A DNA stretch of 64,000 bases from Flavobacterium fluviatile (GTDB lineage Bacteria; Bacteroidota; Bacteroidia; Flavobacteriales; Flavobacteriaceae): positions 1-64,000 of the forward strand of contig NZ_JAADZW010000012.1 in assembly GCF_010645065.1 (NCBI RefSeq). Reading direction: 5' to 3'. This document shows positions 55,418 to 64,000 of the stretch, one piece after another. Both the position numbers and the translations under genes were made by a program. The notes below the pieces were generated by a model, which was not told where the DNA came from, made no database searches, and saw nothing but the letters and a program-made list of their open reading frames with translations. Numbering within the stretch: position 1 is the first letter of the stretch; every line of letters starts with the position of its first letter.

Positions 55418-56902
55418 TTAGTAACCAGGATTATTATCACTTGGTTTTATATTCGGATTAGAAGATGTTTCCCTGTTTGGTATTGGCCATAATTCACTTT
55501 TACCAACCTGGAAACCTTTATCTTTTAGTTCTTCAGCTGCTAACCCCCATCTTATAAGGTCATCAAAACGAACCTGCTCTCCGGCTAATTCTACCTTGCG
55601 TTCATGAATAATGGCGTTAAAAACGTCATCCTTTGTTGCTGGGATATTAGTTGTTAAACCGGCCCTGTCCCTAACTTCTTTGATATAAGCTATAGCAGCC
55701 GTTTGTGAACCTCCTGTTCTTTGATTTTCACATTCTGCTTTCATAAGCAGTACATCTGAATAACGCATAACCTTGAAGTTAATGCTCGATTGCTGTAATT
55801 CGGATACCCTCTTATAGTAATTTTGATATTTTTTCCAGCCAGCTCTTCGAGTACCATTACCAAAATTTGCAGCCGTCATAGTATTTGCTCCGTTATTATA
55901 TTTTGATCCCGGTACATAAAAAGTATCCCCGAAACGAAGATCACCAGCTTCATATTCATCTAACAGATCATCCGTTGGGAAGACATTATACCAATCCAGG
56001 TTACCATATTCCTGACCTCTAAGAGTCGATTCAGCTTTTCCTTCTCCTGAAGTGTCACTACCCCATTTATCACCCACTCCCAGAGCTTCATCATACTCAA
56101 TCTCAAAAATGGATTCCGGACCATGCTCTGTTTCATCCATAAAATTATTATAGAACTGACCTTTAGGCTCTAATGTAAATCCAGTGACTTTATTAAAAGC
56201 CGCTAAAGCTTCATCATATTTCTTTTGATACAGAAGCGCTTTTCCTAAGTAAGCAAAAGCAGCTTCTTTGGTTGCTCTTCCTTTTTCTTCGACGTCTTTA
56301 CTTAATAAGTTTTTCGAAGCAAAATCAAAATCATCTGTAATTAATTTATAAACTTCCTCTTTAGGGCTTCTAGCGGCACCGTCGATGGTTTGTGTAGTAT
56401 AAATTGGTAAATCTCCAAAACGAGGGACTAATAGAAAATAATAATAGGCTCTTAAAAAGTGGGCTTCACCTAAAAATTTATTTTTTTTCTCTTGTGTTAA
56501 GACTGAGTTTGGCAATGCCTGAATCTTTTCTTCATTGTCTAATACGAAATTGGCTTTAGCAATTCCTAAAAAACAAGCCTCCCAGTAGTATTGAATAATA
56601 TCACTGCTGGCATCGAAAGAAAAATTCGCAAAAGGTTTTTTGTTACCTTCTAATCCACCATTTCCTTGATTTTCTGCAGACATAAGGTCTAAAGCAAAGA
56701 AAATATGTCTGGCATACAATCCTCTTGTTTGCAAGTTAGCGTAGGCTGCATTTACAGAAGATTGTACCTGATTTTCAGTCTTAAAGAAAGTATCAGGTGA
56801 TAATGCATTTGGATTAGTTAATTCTAAATCCTTAGTGTCACATGAATTTATTGCCAAAATTCCAGATAACACTACAACTATATATTTTATTTTTTTTCTC
56901 AT
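55418..56902 (-). CDS. SusD/RagB family lipoprotein (third pair)
   Basis: This 494-residue lipoprotein (LAINSCDTKDLELTNP, Cys about residue 21) has the full SusD pattern: AHFLRAYYYFLLVPRFGDLPIY, the TPR-like KALLYQKKYDEALAAFNKVTG, and the C-terminal HERKVELAGEQVRFDDLIRWGLA and LWPIPNRE. It binds a glycan or peptide at the surface for the SusC encoded 12 bp upstream. No degradative enzyme accompanies the pair within the window, and the adjacent hybrid two-component regulator is its likely controller. Confidence 0.92.
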   Translation of the reverse strand: MRKKIKYIVVVLSGILAINSCDTKDLELTNPNALSPDTFFKTENQVQSSVNAAYANLQTRGLYARHIFFALDLMSAENQGNGGLEGNKKPFANFSFDASSDIIQYYWEACFLGIAKANFVLDNEEKIQALPNSVLTQEKKNKFLGEAHFLRAYYYFLLVPRFGDLPIYTTQTIDGAARSPKEEVYKLITDDFDFASKNLLSKDVEEKGRATKEAAFAYLGKALLYQKKYDEALAAFNKVTGFTLEPKGQFYNNFMDETEHGPESIFEIEYDEALGVGDKWGSDTSGEGKAESTLRGQEYGNLDWYNVFPTDDLLDEYEAGDLRFGDTFYVPGSKYNNGANTMTAANFGNGTRRAGWKKYQNYYKRVSELQQSSINFKVMRYSDVLLMKAECENQRTGGSQTAAIAYIKEVRDRAGLTTNIPATKDDVFNAIIHERKVELAGEQVRFDDLIRWGLAAEELKDKGFQVGKSELWPIPNRETSSNPNIKPSDNNPGY

Positions 56903-56914
56903 TATTGATATATA

Positions 56915-59900
56915 TTAAAATGAAACTTCAAAACCAAAAATAACTGATTTAGGTTGTGGATATCTACCTAAATCTATTCCGGCAGAAGCAGAAGTACCAT
57001 CTGTACCACGTGTTATTTCAGGATCTAAACCAGAATAATTAGTTATAGTTACCAAATTTTGTCCACTCAGATAAAACCTTACTTTTGAAAAATATTTACT
57101 AAATGAGTCACCCGAGAATGTATATCCTAAAGTAACGTTTTTCAATCTTGTATAAGAACCATCTTCAATGTATCTTTCACTAGCTGAACCGGCATTTTGA
57201 GATACGCCACCTGCTCTTGGTAGGGTAGCTGAAGGATTTGTAACAACATTCCCAGTAACAATCGATCTTCCTAAAACGTCAGTGCTTGCCCCAAACAAAC
57301 GATCCATACTCTCTAAATCAAATTTATTTGCATTAAAAATATCATTTCCCTGTACCCCTGATATAAAACAGTTGAAATCTAAATTTTTATAAGCTGCATT
57401 TAAATTTAAACCATAATTAAAATCCGGATATGGATTTCCTAAGTTTGTTTTATCGTCTGAGTTAATTACTTGATCGCCATTACGATCTACAAATCTGATA
57501 TCACCAGGTTTATAAACAGTTTGAGTTGAACCTAAGGCAGCATTAACTTCTGCCTGATTTTGATAAATACCATTGGTTTGATAACCATAAAAGTAGAATA
57601 GAGGTTGTCCAACTTCTAATCTGGAAAAATTCTCTAAACCTGCACGAGGTACTGGGCCTAATACTTGATTTCTTACGGTTGGCGCTAAAAACAAGACTTC
57701 ATTTTTACTAGTCCCTAAGTTAGCTATAGCTGACCAGGTAAAATCTCCTTGCCTGTCATTATAACCCAATGAAATTTCAAAACCCCTTACTTGTACATCG
57801 GCAATATTTTGGAATTGTGTACCTCCAGGAGCTCCAGTTGAGGCAGCAAGCGGTACAGCAAAAAGAATATCACTACTCTTATTATTAAAATATTCGATAG
57901 ATCCTGTAAATTTTTCATCAAATAAACCGAAATCTAAACCTATATTTCTATCTTTTTTAGATTCCCACTTTAAATCTGGATTTGCTACACTGCCAGAAGT
58001 AGTCCCTAAACCGGCCTGACCATTAAATGGATATGTGTAATTATTGTTTAGATTAGAACTATATCTATAATCATCAATTTTGTCATTTCCCGTTGTACCA
58101 ATAGTTCCTCTAAGTTTTAATGTACTGAAAACAGAACCATTCATAAAACTTTCTTTGGCAATATTCCAGCCTAATGCCAGGGAGTAGAAATTACCATAAC
58201 GATTGTTAGATCCAAAACGGGAAGAACCATCTCTACGTCCTGAAACAGCAAGTAAATATTTATCAGCATAGTCATAATTAAGACGAACTACATATCCTAA
58301 ATTGTTGGTCTCAAAATTAGCCGAAGTTAAAGTTGGATCTGTAATACTTAACTGATCTATATCATTTGAAATATGATTACGGCTACCTGCAGTAACATTA
58401 CGACTTTTATTTTCAATTTTACTAATAACACCTAAAACTTCAATATTATGTTTTTCTCCAATAGTAGTTTTGTATGTTAAACTATTATCAAATACAATGG
58501 TTTGTCCTTGAGAGTTAATTTCAGCAGTTGAAGAATAATTTTGAAAGTTTGTACCTTCATAAAAGCCAGGTACAAAAGTATGATCTCTGTTTTGATAATA
58601 ATCTAAAGAAACTTGTGATCTGAATTTCAGTCCTTTGTAAAGTTCTAATTCTGCAAATATATTTCCTATTATAGAAGTTCCAATGATTTCCTGATATCCG
58701 TTTTTTGCTACACGAACAGGGTTTTCTGCATCATTTGTACCATCAATGTCTTTTATTACTCCTCCATATCCACCTAAATTTTCAGCATTATAAACAGGAA
58801 TATAAGGTGCCATTTTGATTGCATGCTCTAATAATGTTCTGCCTCCTGAATTACGTTCTGGATTTGTTTTGTTGAAGGATACTCCGATACTACTGCCTAC
58901 AGTCAATTTACCTATGTTTTGAGTATTATTAGATCTGAATGAATAACGCTCGAAGCCTGTTCCGATAACTGAACCTATTTGTTTTAAATATCCCGCAGAG
59001 TAACGGCTTGTTGAGTTTTCAGAACCATTTGAAAAACTCAAATTGTAATCCTGCATTAAACCGGTCTGGAAAATTTCATCCTGCCAATTTGTATTTATAT
59101 TGCCAAATTCAGCAGCCCTGGCTATTAAATCCTGGTTAAATGCATCTTGGGCATATTGTAGATATTGTTGTGTATTTAAGACATCATATCTCTTAGTAAC
59201 AGTTTGTGCACCTACATACGAACTGAAAGTCAATTGGCCAGGACCTTTTTTTCCTTTTTTGGTAGTAACCATAATTACACCATTAAAAGCCTTTGCTCCA
59301 TACAGAGCTGTTGTAGAAGCATCTTTCAATACAGACATAGATTCAATATCACTTGGATTCAGCCCTGATAAGTTACCTACCAAAACTCCATCGACAACAT
59401 ATAATGGATCACTGTTATTCATTGTAGCCAATCCACGAATCTTAACTACAGGACTTGTACCCGGCGCACCATTTACAACAGTAACACCAGCTGCTCTACC
59501 TTGCAAAGCAGACTCGGCATTAGTAATAGGTACGGCTACAATGTCTTTTGAGCTTACTGTTGAAATTGCTCCGGTAACCTTAGCTCTCTTTTGAGTACCG
59601 TAAGCTACAACAACTTCATTTAAGGTTTGTGCTGATTCAGCTAATTTAATATTGATAACAGTCTGGTCCCCCACAGTGATCGTTTGTGAAGTTAACCCTA
59701 CGTAAGAAAATGTTATTTTGTCTGTCGCACTAACTCCTTGTAATGCGTAGTTACCATCAAAGTCTGTTGATGCACTATTTTTAGATCCTTGTACATTAAT
59801 ACTGGCACCCGGTAATGGAACCCCTGCCGGATCAGTAACTACACCCTTTATGGTTTTTGATTGTGCCATCACATCCTGAGTGCTAACTATAAGCAATGCG

Positions 59901-59929
59901 ATTATTGCAAATTTCAATTTTAACATCAT
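56915..59929 (-). CDS. SusC/RagA family TonB-linked outer-membrane transporter (third pair)
   Basis: The 1004-residue transporter has a signal peptide ending near DVMAQ and a carboxypeptidase-regulatory-like domain (about residues 27-105). The signature LNEVVVAYGTQKRAKVTG is followed by a plug (KIRGLATMNNSDPLYVVDG, KDASTTALYGAKAFNGVI) and a C-terminal barrel ending in VIFGFEVSF. It imports a nutrient chosen by the partner SusD. The long upstream region and the neighbouring hybrid regulator fit the usual arrangement in which the regulator senses a breakdown product of the imported glycan. Confidence 0.92.
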   Translation of the reverse strand: MMLKLKFAIIALLIVSTQDVMAQSKTIKGVVTDPAGVPLPGASINVQGSKNSASTDFDGNYALQGVSATDKITFSYVGLTSQTITVGDQTVINIKLAESAQTLNEVVVAYGTQKRAKVTGAISTVSSKDIVAVPITNAESALQGRAAGVTVVNGAPGTSPVVKIRGLATMNNSDPLYVVDGVLVGNLSGLNPSDIESMSVLKDASTTALYGAKAFNGVIMVTTKKGKKGPGQLTFSSYVGAQTVTKRYDVLNTQQYLQYAQDAFNQDLIARAAEFGNINTNWQDEIFQTGLMQDYNLSFSNGSENSTSRYSAGYLKQIGSVIGTGFERYSFRSNNTQNIGKLTVGSSIGVSFNKTNPERNSGGRTLLEHAIKMAPYIPVYNAENLGGYGGVIKDIDGTNDAENPVRVAKNGYQEIIGTSIIGNIFAELELYKGLKFRSQVSLDYYQNRDHTFVPGFYEGTNFQNYSSTAEINSQGQTIVFDNSLTYKTTIGEKHNIEVLGVISKIENKSRNVTAGSRNHISNDIDQLSITDPTLTSANFETNNLGYVVRLNYDYADKYLLAVSGRRDGSSRFGSNNRYGNFYSLALGWNIAKESFMNGSVFSTLKLRGTIGTTGNDKIDDYRYSSNLNNNYTYPFNGQAGLGTTSGSVANPDLKWESKKDRNIGLDFGLFDEKFTGSIEYFNNKSSDILFAVPLAASTGAPGGTQFQNIADVQVRGFEISLGYNDRQGDFTWSAIANLGTSKNEVLFLAPTVRNQVLGPVPRAGLENFSRLEVGQPLFYFYGYQTNGIYQNQAEVNAALGSTQTVYKPGDIRFVDRNGDQVINSDDKTNLGNPYPDFNYGLNLNAAYKNLDFNCFISGVQGNDIFNANKFDLESMDRLFGASTDVLGRSIVTGNVVTNPSATLPRAGGVSQNAGSASERYIEDGSYTRLKNVTLGYTFSGDSFSKYFSKVRFYLSGQNLVTITNYSGLDPEITRGTDGTSASAGIDLGRYPQPKSVIFGFEVSF

Positions 59930-60550
59930 AGTTAATTGGTTTTTGTTTAGTTAAATAATTGTCTGGTTGTAAAATTTGTTATTTTATTGAATTTGATTTT
60001 CTGTTCTTTAAAAGTTTAGAAATAGTAAACAATATGTTTTTCAATTATGTTTCATATCATTTTTATGTTTGATTTTGATTTAAAAATGGCATTCAATAAA
60101 TGATTTGGTTTTTATTTCATTGATAAAATTGTTTTTAAATTGTTAGTAATTGTTTTTTAGTTTATTTGATATGTTCAATCCAAAAATATTACGTTAACAT
60201 AAATTTCACATATCACAAATGATGCAAAAACTATCAATTTTGTAGCATAACACATGCAATCCTATTGATTTCAGTGTTTTAGGAGTAATATTGATTAGAA
60301 TTCAGATTGGAAAAAGTTAATAATTGTCCTCTATAATTTTGTTATTAAAAAAAATAACAAACTATTTTTTTGTATTTGATAATATTCGAAAGTCGAAATG
60401 TAAGAGAAAAATGAAGAAATATTCTCTGTTCAGATTTGGTTTGCATTTATGATGTTTTCAAATAAATAAGAAAAAGAACACAATTGACTGACACTTTCGG
60501 ATATAAAAAAAAGACAGTATGCAACTGTCCTTCTATTCGTATGTTTTAAA
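59930..60550. other. Intergenic region between the hybrid regulator and the third susC
   Basis: This is 620 bp of very AT-rich sequence. It must carry the susC promoter and leader. The only TAnnTTTG match on the minus strand is TATTTTTG at 60181-60188, about 250 nt before the start and without a well-spaced TTG, so the promoter is not settled. The HTCS terminator lies at 60503-60530. No gene or repeat was recognised. Confidence 0.5.
60503..60530 (-). terminator. Terminator of the hybrid two-component gene
   Basis: On the minus strand GACAGT, a 5-nt loop and ACTGTC are followed by eight T residues, about 20 nt after the stop codon. This is a textbook intrinsic terminator. Confidence 0.75.
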
Positions 60551-63500
60551 TTATTGTTTATGATTATGTGTTGGCAGATATCCGAATTTTTCTTTATAAC
60601 ATTTTGTAAAATAGGATGGAGAGCTAAAGCCAACTTTGTAACTAATCTCGGTTATATTATCATTTCCCAGTTCTATCAGTTCTTTTGCTTTTTCTAAACG
60701 AACATTACGTATAAATTCATTTACTGATACGCCGGTTAGTGTTTTAATTTTGCGATACAACTGACTTCTGCTCAAAAAAACCTTAGATGCCAAAACTTCA
60801 ACACTTAACTCAGTTTCACTAATGTTTTCATGAATATAATTAAGGGTGTTTTTTATGAATTCGTTATCTAAAGTGGTCGTTTTTTCTTTTGCCTTTGGCG
60901 TAATTCCGTTGTAGAATTTATTAAACATTATCTGCCTGCTGTTAATTAATTGTACCAGACTGGATTTTAAAATGTCCATATCAAAAGGCTTACTCAGATA
61001 CATATCTGCACCGGAATCAATTCCTTCTAATTTATCTTTAACTAAAGCCTTTGCAGATAACATCATTAACGGAATATGACTCGTTTTTAAATTGGCTTTA
61101 ATATTTTTGCATAGCTCTAAACCGCTCATAACAGGCATAATTACATCTGTCAAAATCAAATCAGGTAATTTTTGTAAGGCTAATTCCAGACCAACCTGAC
61201 CATTCTCTGCGACTAAAACTTTATATTCTTTTTTGAGTTCATTCTTTAGATAGTTTCGCAGTTCTACATTGTCTTCCACAATCAAAATGGTATAAATTCT
61301 ATCCTGTTTTTCCTGATCATCTTGTGATTGCTCCTCTGTTTTTTCAATTGCTGGTGTATAGCTTACTTTTTTATCCTTTTTAAATTCTTCAAGTGATATT
61401 TCGTTTTCATTGAAAAAATCTTTTCCAACAGGAAATAATAGTTTAAAAGTCGTACCAGCTCCCAATTCGCTCTCTACCTTGATTATGCCTTTATGCAATT
61501 CTACAAATCCTCGAACAACTTCTAATCCTATTCCGGTACTTCCATAATAGGCTTTATTTAAGTTGTTTACCTGATAGAAACGGTCAAAGATTCTCTTAAT
61601 GTCTTTTTTATCGAGTCCCGCACCGGTATCTTCTACAATTATTTCAAATGACGGGTATGTATTTGTAGAACTGATCAGAGGAAAATTGGTGTGTTCATCA
61701 TTCACCGCAATCTTTACTTTTATTATGCCATTATCGGGAGTAACCTTGAAAGCATTTGATATTACATTAAAGATAATTTTCTCGAACATTTTCGGGTCAA
61801 TCCAGTCTTTTAAAGATGTTTTATTAGACTCAAATTGCAGATGGATACCACGGCTTAATGCTTCTTCATCAAAATAACTGACAATTTCTTTTGTAAAACT
61901 TATCACGTCAATCAGCTGTAGTTTAATGGTCATTTTGTTAAACTGCAACTGATTAAAATCCATTAACTCATTGATCAGCCTGGAAAGCCGGTCTGAACTT
62001 TTTTGAATGGTTTTCAATTTACTGAGTACGCTTTTCGGCAATTCCGAACCATGATTTTTGATTATATCTCCTAATGGATTTAAAATTAAAGTAAGGGGAG
62101 TCCTGAATTCATGTGATATATTGGTAAAGAACTGTAACTTTTTATTATTTAGTTTTTCAATTTGGACTGCCTTTTTTTGTTCGAATTCTATCATTTGCTT
62201 TTGTTTAAAACGATTTTGATAGTATTGATTGGCAAAATAAACTGCAGCAAATAGTAATAAAGAATAAAACAGGTAAGCAAAAGATGTTTTCCACCAGGGC
62301 GGTAAGACCTCAATTTTTAATTCTAATGGTTTTTGGCTCCAGACTCCATTTTTTTCTGACGCTTTAACTTTAAAGACATAATTGCCGGGTGCTAAGTTCG
62401 TGTAAGTTGCAGAGTGTTTATTGCCAACATAATTCCACGAATCTTCAAATCCTTTTAAATAATAGGCAAATTCATTTCTGGCGGGAAAAGAATAATTAAT
62501 TGCGATAAAATCTATTGTAAATACCGATTGATCGTGTTTCAGGATTATTTTTTTGGTCTCTGATATTACTTTAATCAGAGGTGAATTTTTTTCAAGCGGA
62601 CCAATAGATTTGTTAAAAAGTTTAAAATCAGTTAAGTAAACAGGAAGTTGTTTTTTGCTTTTAACCAAATTCGCAGGATTGAAGTAATTTAAGCCTTCGT
62701 AGCTTCCAAAATACAGCAATCCGTTTTTATCTTTCAAAACAGAATTGTTATTAAAGTCGTTTCCTAACAGGCCATCATGTATAGAGTAATTTACTGAAGT
62801 TTTGTTTTTTAGATCCAGTTTGGTAATTCCTTTCTTTCCACTTAGCCAGATATTGCCATCATTTGATTCAGCAATCGAAGAAATTGATTTTTCATGAAGT
62901 CCTTTAAAATTGATATACCATTTCAGGGAATCTGTTTTTTTATTATAGCTAAATAAACCTGCACCATCAGTACCAATCCAGATTTCTTTATTATGGGCCT
63001 GATATAGCGTATTAATGGTATGCGTGCTTTTGTGATTTTTGAACTTTTCAGACATTTTATACCTTAAGGAACTAACTGAAAACGTAACAAAATCTGTTGT
63101 GTTAACCTTGTATAATCCCGTAGTTGAACCAACCCAAATGGTGTCATCGGAGTCCGCTATTACTTTTCTGATGTCCAGATTTACCAATCCGTTTGTGTAA
63201 AATGGTTTAGAATTGCAATGGTGAAACCGCCCATCTGATGGAGTATAATAGTGCAGGCCTTTTGCAAAAGTCCCTATCCAGATTACACCTCTGGAGTCCT
63301 CAGCAATACTCATAATATTGTCTGAAGTAAGACCAGAAGTATTCCCGGTATTGTAATTAATAAAGTTTCTGCTTCCTTTTTTTAAAACAAAAATCCCTTC
63401 ATTCCAGCTTGATAGCCAAATATTCTCATTTCGGTCAATAAATACGTTGGTGATGTTATCATTGGTTAATCCGGAATAAAAGCTATTATCAGATCGGGTA

Positions 63501-64000
63501 ATATGCTTAAATTTTTTTGTTTTAGTATTATAGACATCAACTCCTCCACCTTCCATAGCAATCCATAACTGGCCCTGATTATCTTTGGCAATACCGGTAA
63601 CACAACTGGTTTGCAACGATTGAGGATTTCCAGGCAGGCTTTCCAGAATATTTACCCTGCTGTTTATTTTATCAAAGACACCCAAACCTTTATTGTAATA
63701 TCCCAGCCAGATTCTTTTCTCTCTGTCCAAAAATAAAGACCAGACAGAGTTTGAGCTTAAACTGCGGTTATTGAATTTACTGTTTACATATTTTTTTTGA
63801 ATCTCTCCCTGATCGTTTACAATAATTAGTCCGTCATTTTCGGTAGCACAAAGAATCGTTTTAGGATCTGTACTGAGTATGGACATAATTCTTTTTCCTG
63901 TAATAGAGTAAGATACAGGCTTTTTTTCTTTTGGATTCAGATCTAATTTTACAAGTCCTTTATAGCCATTACCAATCCATAAATTTTGCCTGCTGTCAAT
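60551..64000 (-). CDS. Hybrid two-component system regulator (HTCS), partial at right edge
   Basis: The open frame covers 1149 residues and runs off the window: the 38 codons before the Met at 63886 are open and encode another propeller blade (NLWIGNGYKGLVKLDL), so 63886 is not the start. Visible in order are repeated reg-propeller blades, a Y_Y_Y domain ending near PPWWKTSFA, one membrane helix, HisKA (NISHEFRTPL), HATPase (GSTGIGLEVV), a receiver domain (LTDVIMPVMSG, KPFD) and a C-terminal AraC-type helix-turn-helix (AEITEISYKVGFSS-like YFTKCYKEKFGY). Such proteins bind an oligosaccharide in the periplasm and activate the adjacent susCD genes. The missing N-terminal part would hold the signal peptide and the first blades. 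Confidence 0.92.
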   Translation of the reverse strand: MDSRQNLWIGNGYKGLVKLDLNPKEKKPVSYSITGKRIMSILSTDPKTILCATENDGLIIVNDQGEIQKKYVNSKFNNRSLSSNSVWSLFLDREKRIWLGYYNKGLGVFDKINSRVNILESLPGNPQSLQTSCVTGIAKDNQGQLWIAMEGGGVDVYNTKTKKFKHITRSDNSFYSGLTNDNITNVFIDRNENIWLSSWNEGIFVLKKGSRNFINYNTGNTSGLTSDNIMSIAEDSRGVIWIGTFAKGLHYYTPSDGRFHHCNSKPFYTNGLVNLDIRKVIADSDDTIWVGSTTGLYKVNTTDFVTFSVSSLRYKMSEKFKNHKSTHTINTLYQAHNKEIWIGTDGAGLFSYNKKTDSLKWYINFKGLHEKSISSIAESNDGNIWLSGKKGITKLDLKNKTSVNYSIHDGLLGNDFNNNSVLKDKNGLLYFGSYEGLNYFNPANLVKSKKQLPVYLTDFKLFNKSIGPLEKNSPLIKVISETKKIILKHDQSVFTIDFIAINYSFPARNEFAYYLKGFEDSWNYVGNKHSATYTNLAPGNYVFKVKASEKNGVWSQKPLELKIEVLPPWWKTSFAYLFYSLLLFAAVYFANQYYQNRFKQKQMIEFEQKKAVQIEKLNNKKLQFFTNISHEFRTPLTLILNPLGDIIKNHGSELPKSVLSKLKTIQKSSDRLSRLINELMDFNQLQFNKMTIKLQLIDVISFTKEIVSYFDEEALSRGIHLQFESNKTSLKDWIDPKMFEKIIFNVISNAFKVTPDNGIIKVKIAVNDEHTNFPLISSTNTYPSFEIIVEDTGAGLDKKDIKRIFDRFYQVNNLNKAYYGSTGIGLEVVRGFVELHKGIIKVESELGAGTTFKLLFPVGKDFFNENEISLEEFKKDKKVSYTPAIEKTEEQSQDDQEKQDRIYTILIVEDNVELRNYLKNELKKEYKVLVAENGQVGLELALQKLPDLILTDVIMPVMSGLELCKNIKANLKTSHIPLMMLSAKALVKDKLEGIDSGADMYLSKPFDMDILKSSLVQLINSRQIMFNKFYNGITPKAKEKTTTLDNEFIKNTLNYIHENISETELSVEVLASKVFLSRSQLYRKIKTLTGVSVNEFIRNVRLEKAKELIELGNDNITEISYKVGFSSPSYFTKCYKEKFGYLPTHNHKQ

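Noticed and set aside
59100..59594. 164-codon plus-strand open frame inside the third susC
   Set aside because: It is antisense to a well-supported susC, with no signal or domain; other long antisense frames at 8262-8747 and 39047-39481 were rejected for the same reason.

Overview
The window reads as chromosome of a Flavobacterium-like member of the Bacteroidota. The evidence is an AT-rich sequence, three SusC/SusD outer-membrane pairs, a hybrid two-component sensor, many lipoproteins, TAnnTTTG-type promoters in place of sigma70 boxes, and little Shine-Dalgarno signal. No phage, CRISPR array, rRNA or intact insertion sequence was seen.

Layout. (1) 1-3.6 kb: an S41 protease lipoprotein, a Gfo/Idh/MocA oxidoreductase, and a tRNA-Arg(UCU) with a damaged 5' half. 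Beside the tRNA lies an 84-bp near-copy of the tail of the monooxygenase gene found at 12.1 kb. (2) 3.9-12.0 kb: a PAP2 phosphatase faces a minus-strand operon (response regulator, histidine kinase, outer-membrane beta-barrel protein, LTA-synthase-like phosphotransferase, diacylglycerol kinase) that looks like an envelope-lipid head-group and recycling module. (3) 12.1-16.2 kb: an FAD monooxygenase with an N-terminal CxxCxGxG pair, and a transketolase bracketed by two small nested inverted-repeat (MITE-like) elements. (4) 16.2-40.1 kb: a glucuronoarabinoxylan utilisation locus with GH3 (PA14), a LacI regulator, GH67, GH10, SusC, SusD, GH43, an SGNH esterase, a CE6-CE1-CE1 triple esterase, GH115 and GH97. 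Copies of CAACCGATTG lie before its main transcription units, and one overlaps the -33 box of the susC promoter, so the LacI protein is the likely local regulator. (5) 40.2-54.5 kb: a minus-strand cluster encoding a vanadium-haloperoxidase-like protein, two FG-GAP/VCBS (CRTAC1-like) lipoproteins, SusC, SusD and a GH3. Its substrate is not evident, and it is the best candidate here for an undescribed system. (6) 54.6-64.0 kb: a small membrane-anchored protein of unknown function, a third SusC/SusD pair, and a hybrid two-component regulator that runs off the right edge.

How the xylan genes fit together: secreted or surface GH10 and the esterases open the decorated xylan; SusC/SusD import the oligosaccharides; GH67 and GH115 remove (methyl)glucuronic acid, GH43 removes arabinose and/or xylose, GH3 releases xylose, and GH97 probably removes an alpha-galactosyl-type decoration. 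Xylose isomerase, xylulokinase and an inner-membrane transporter are not in the window. All assignments are from motifs read by eye; no database search or structure prediction was run.
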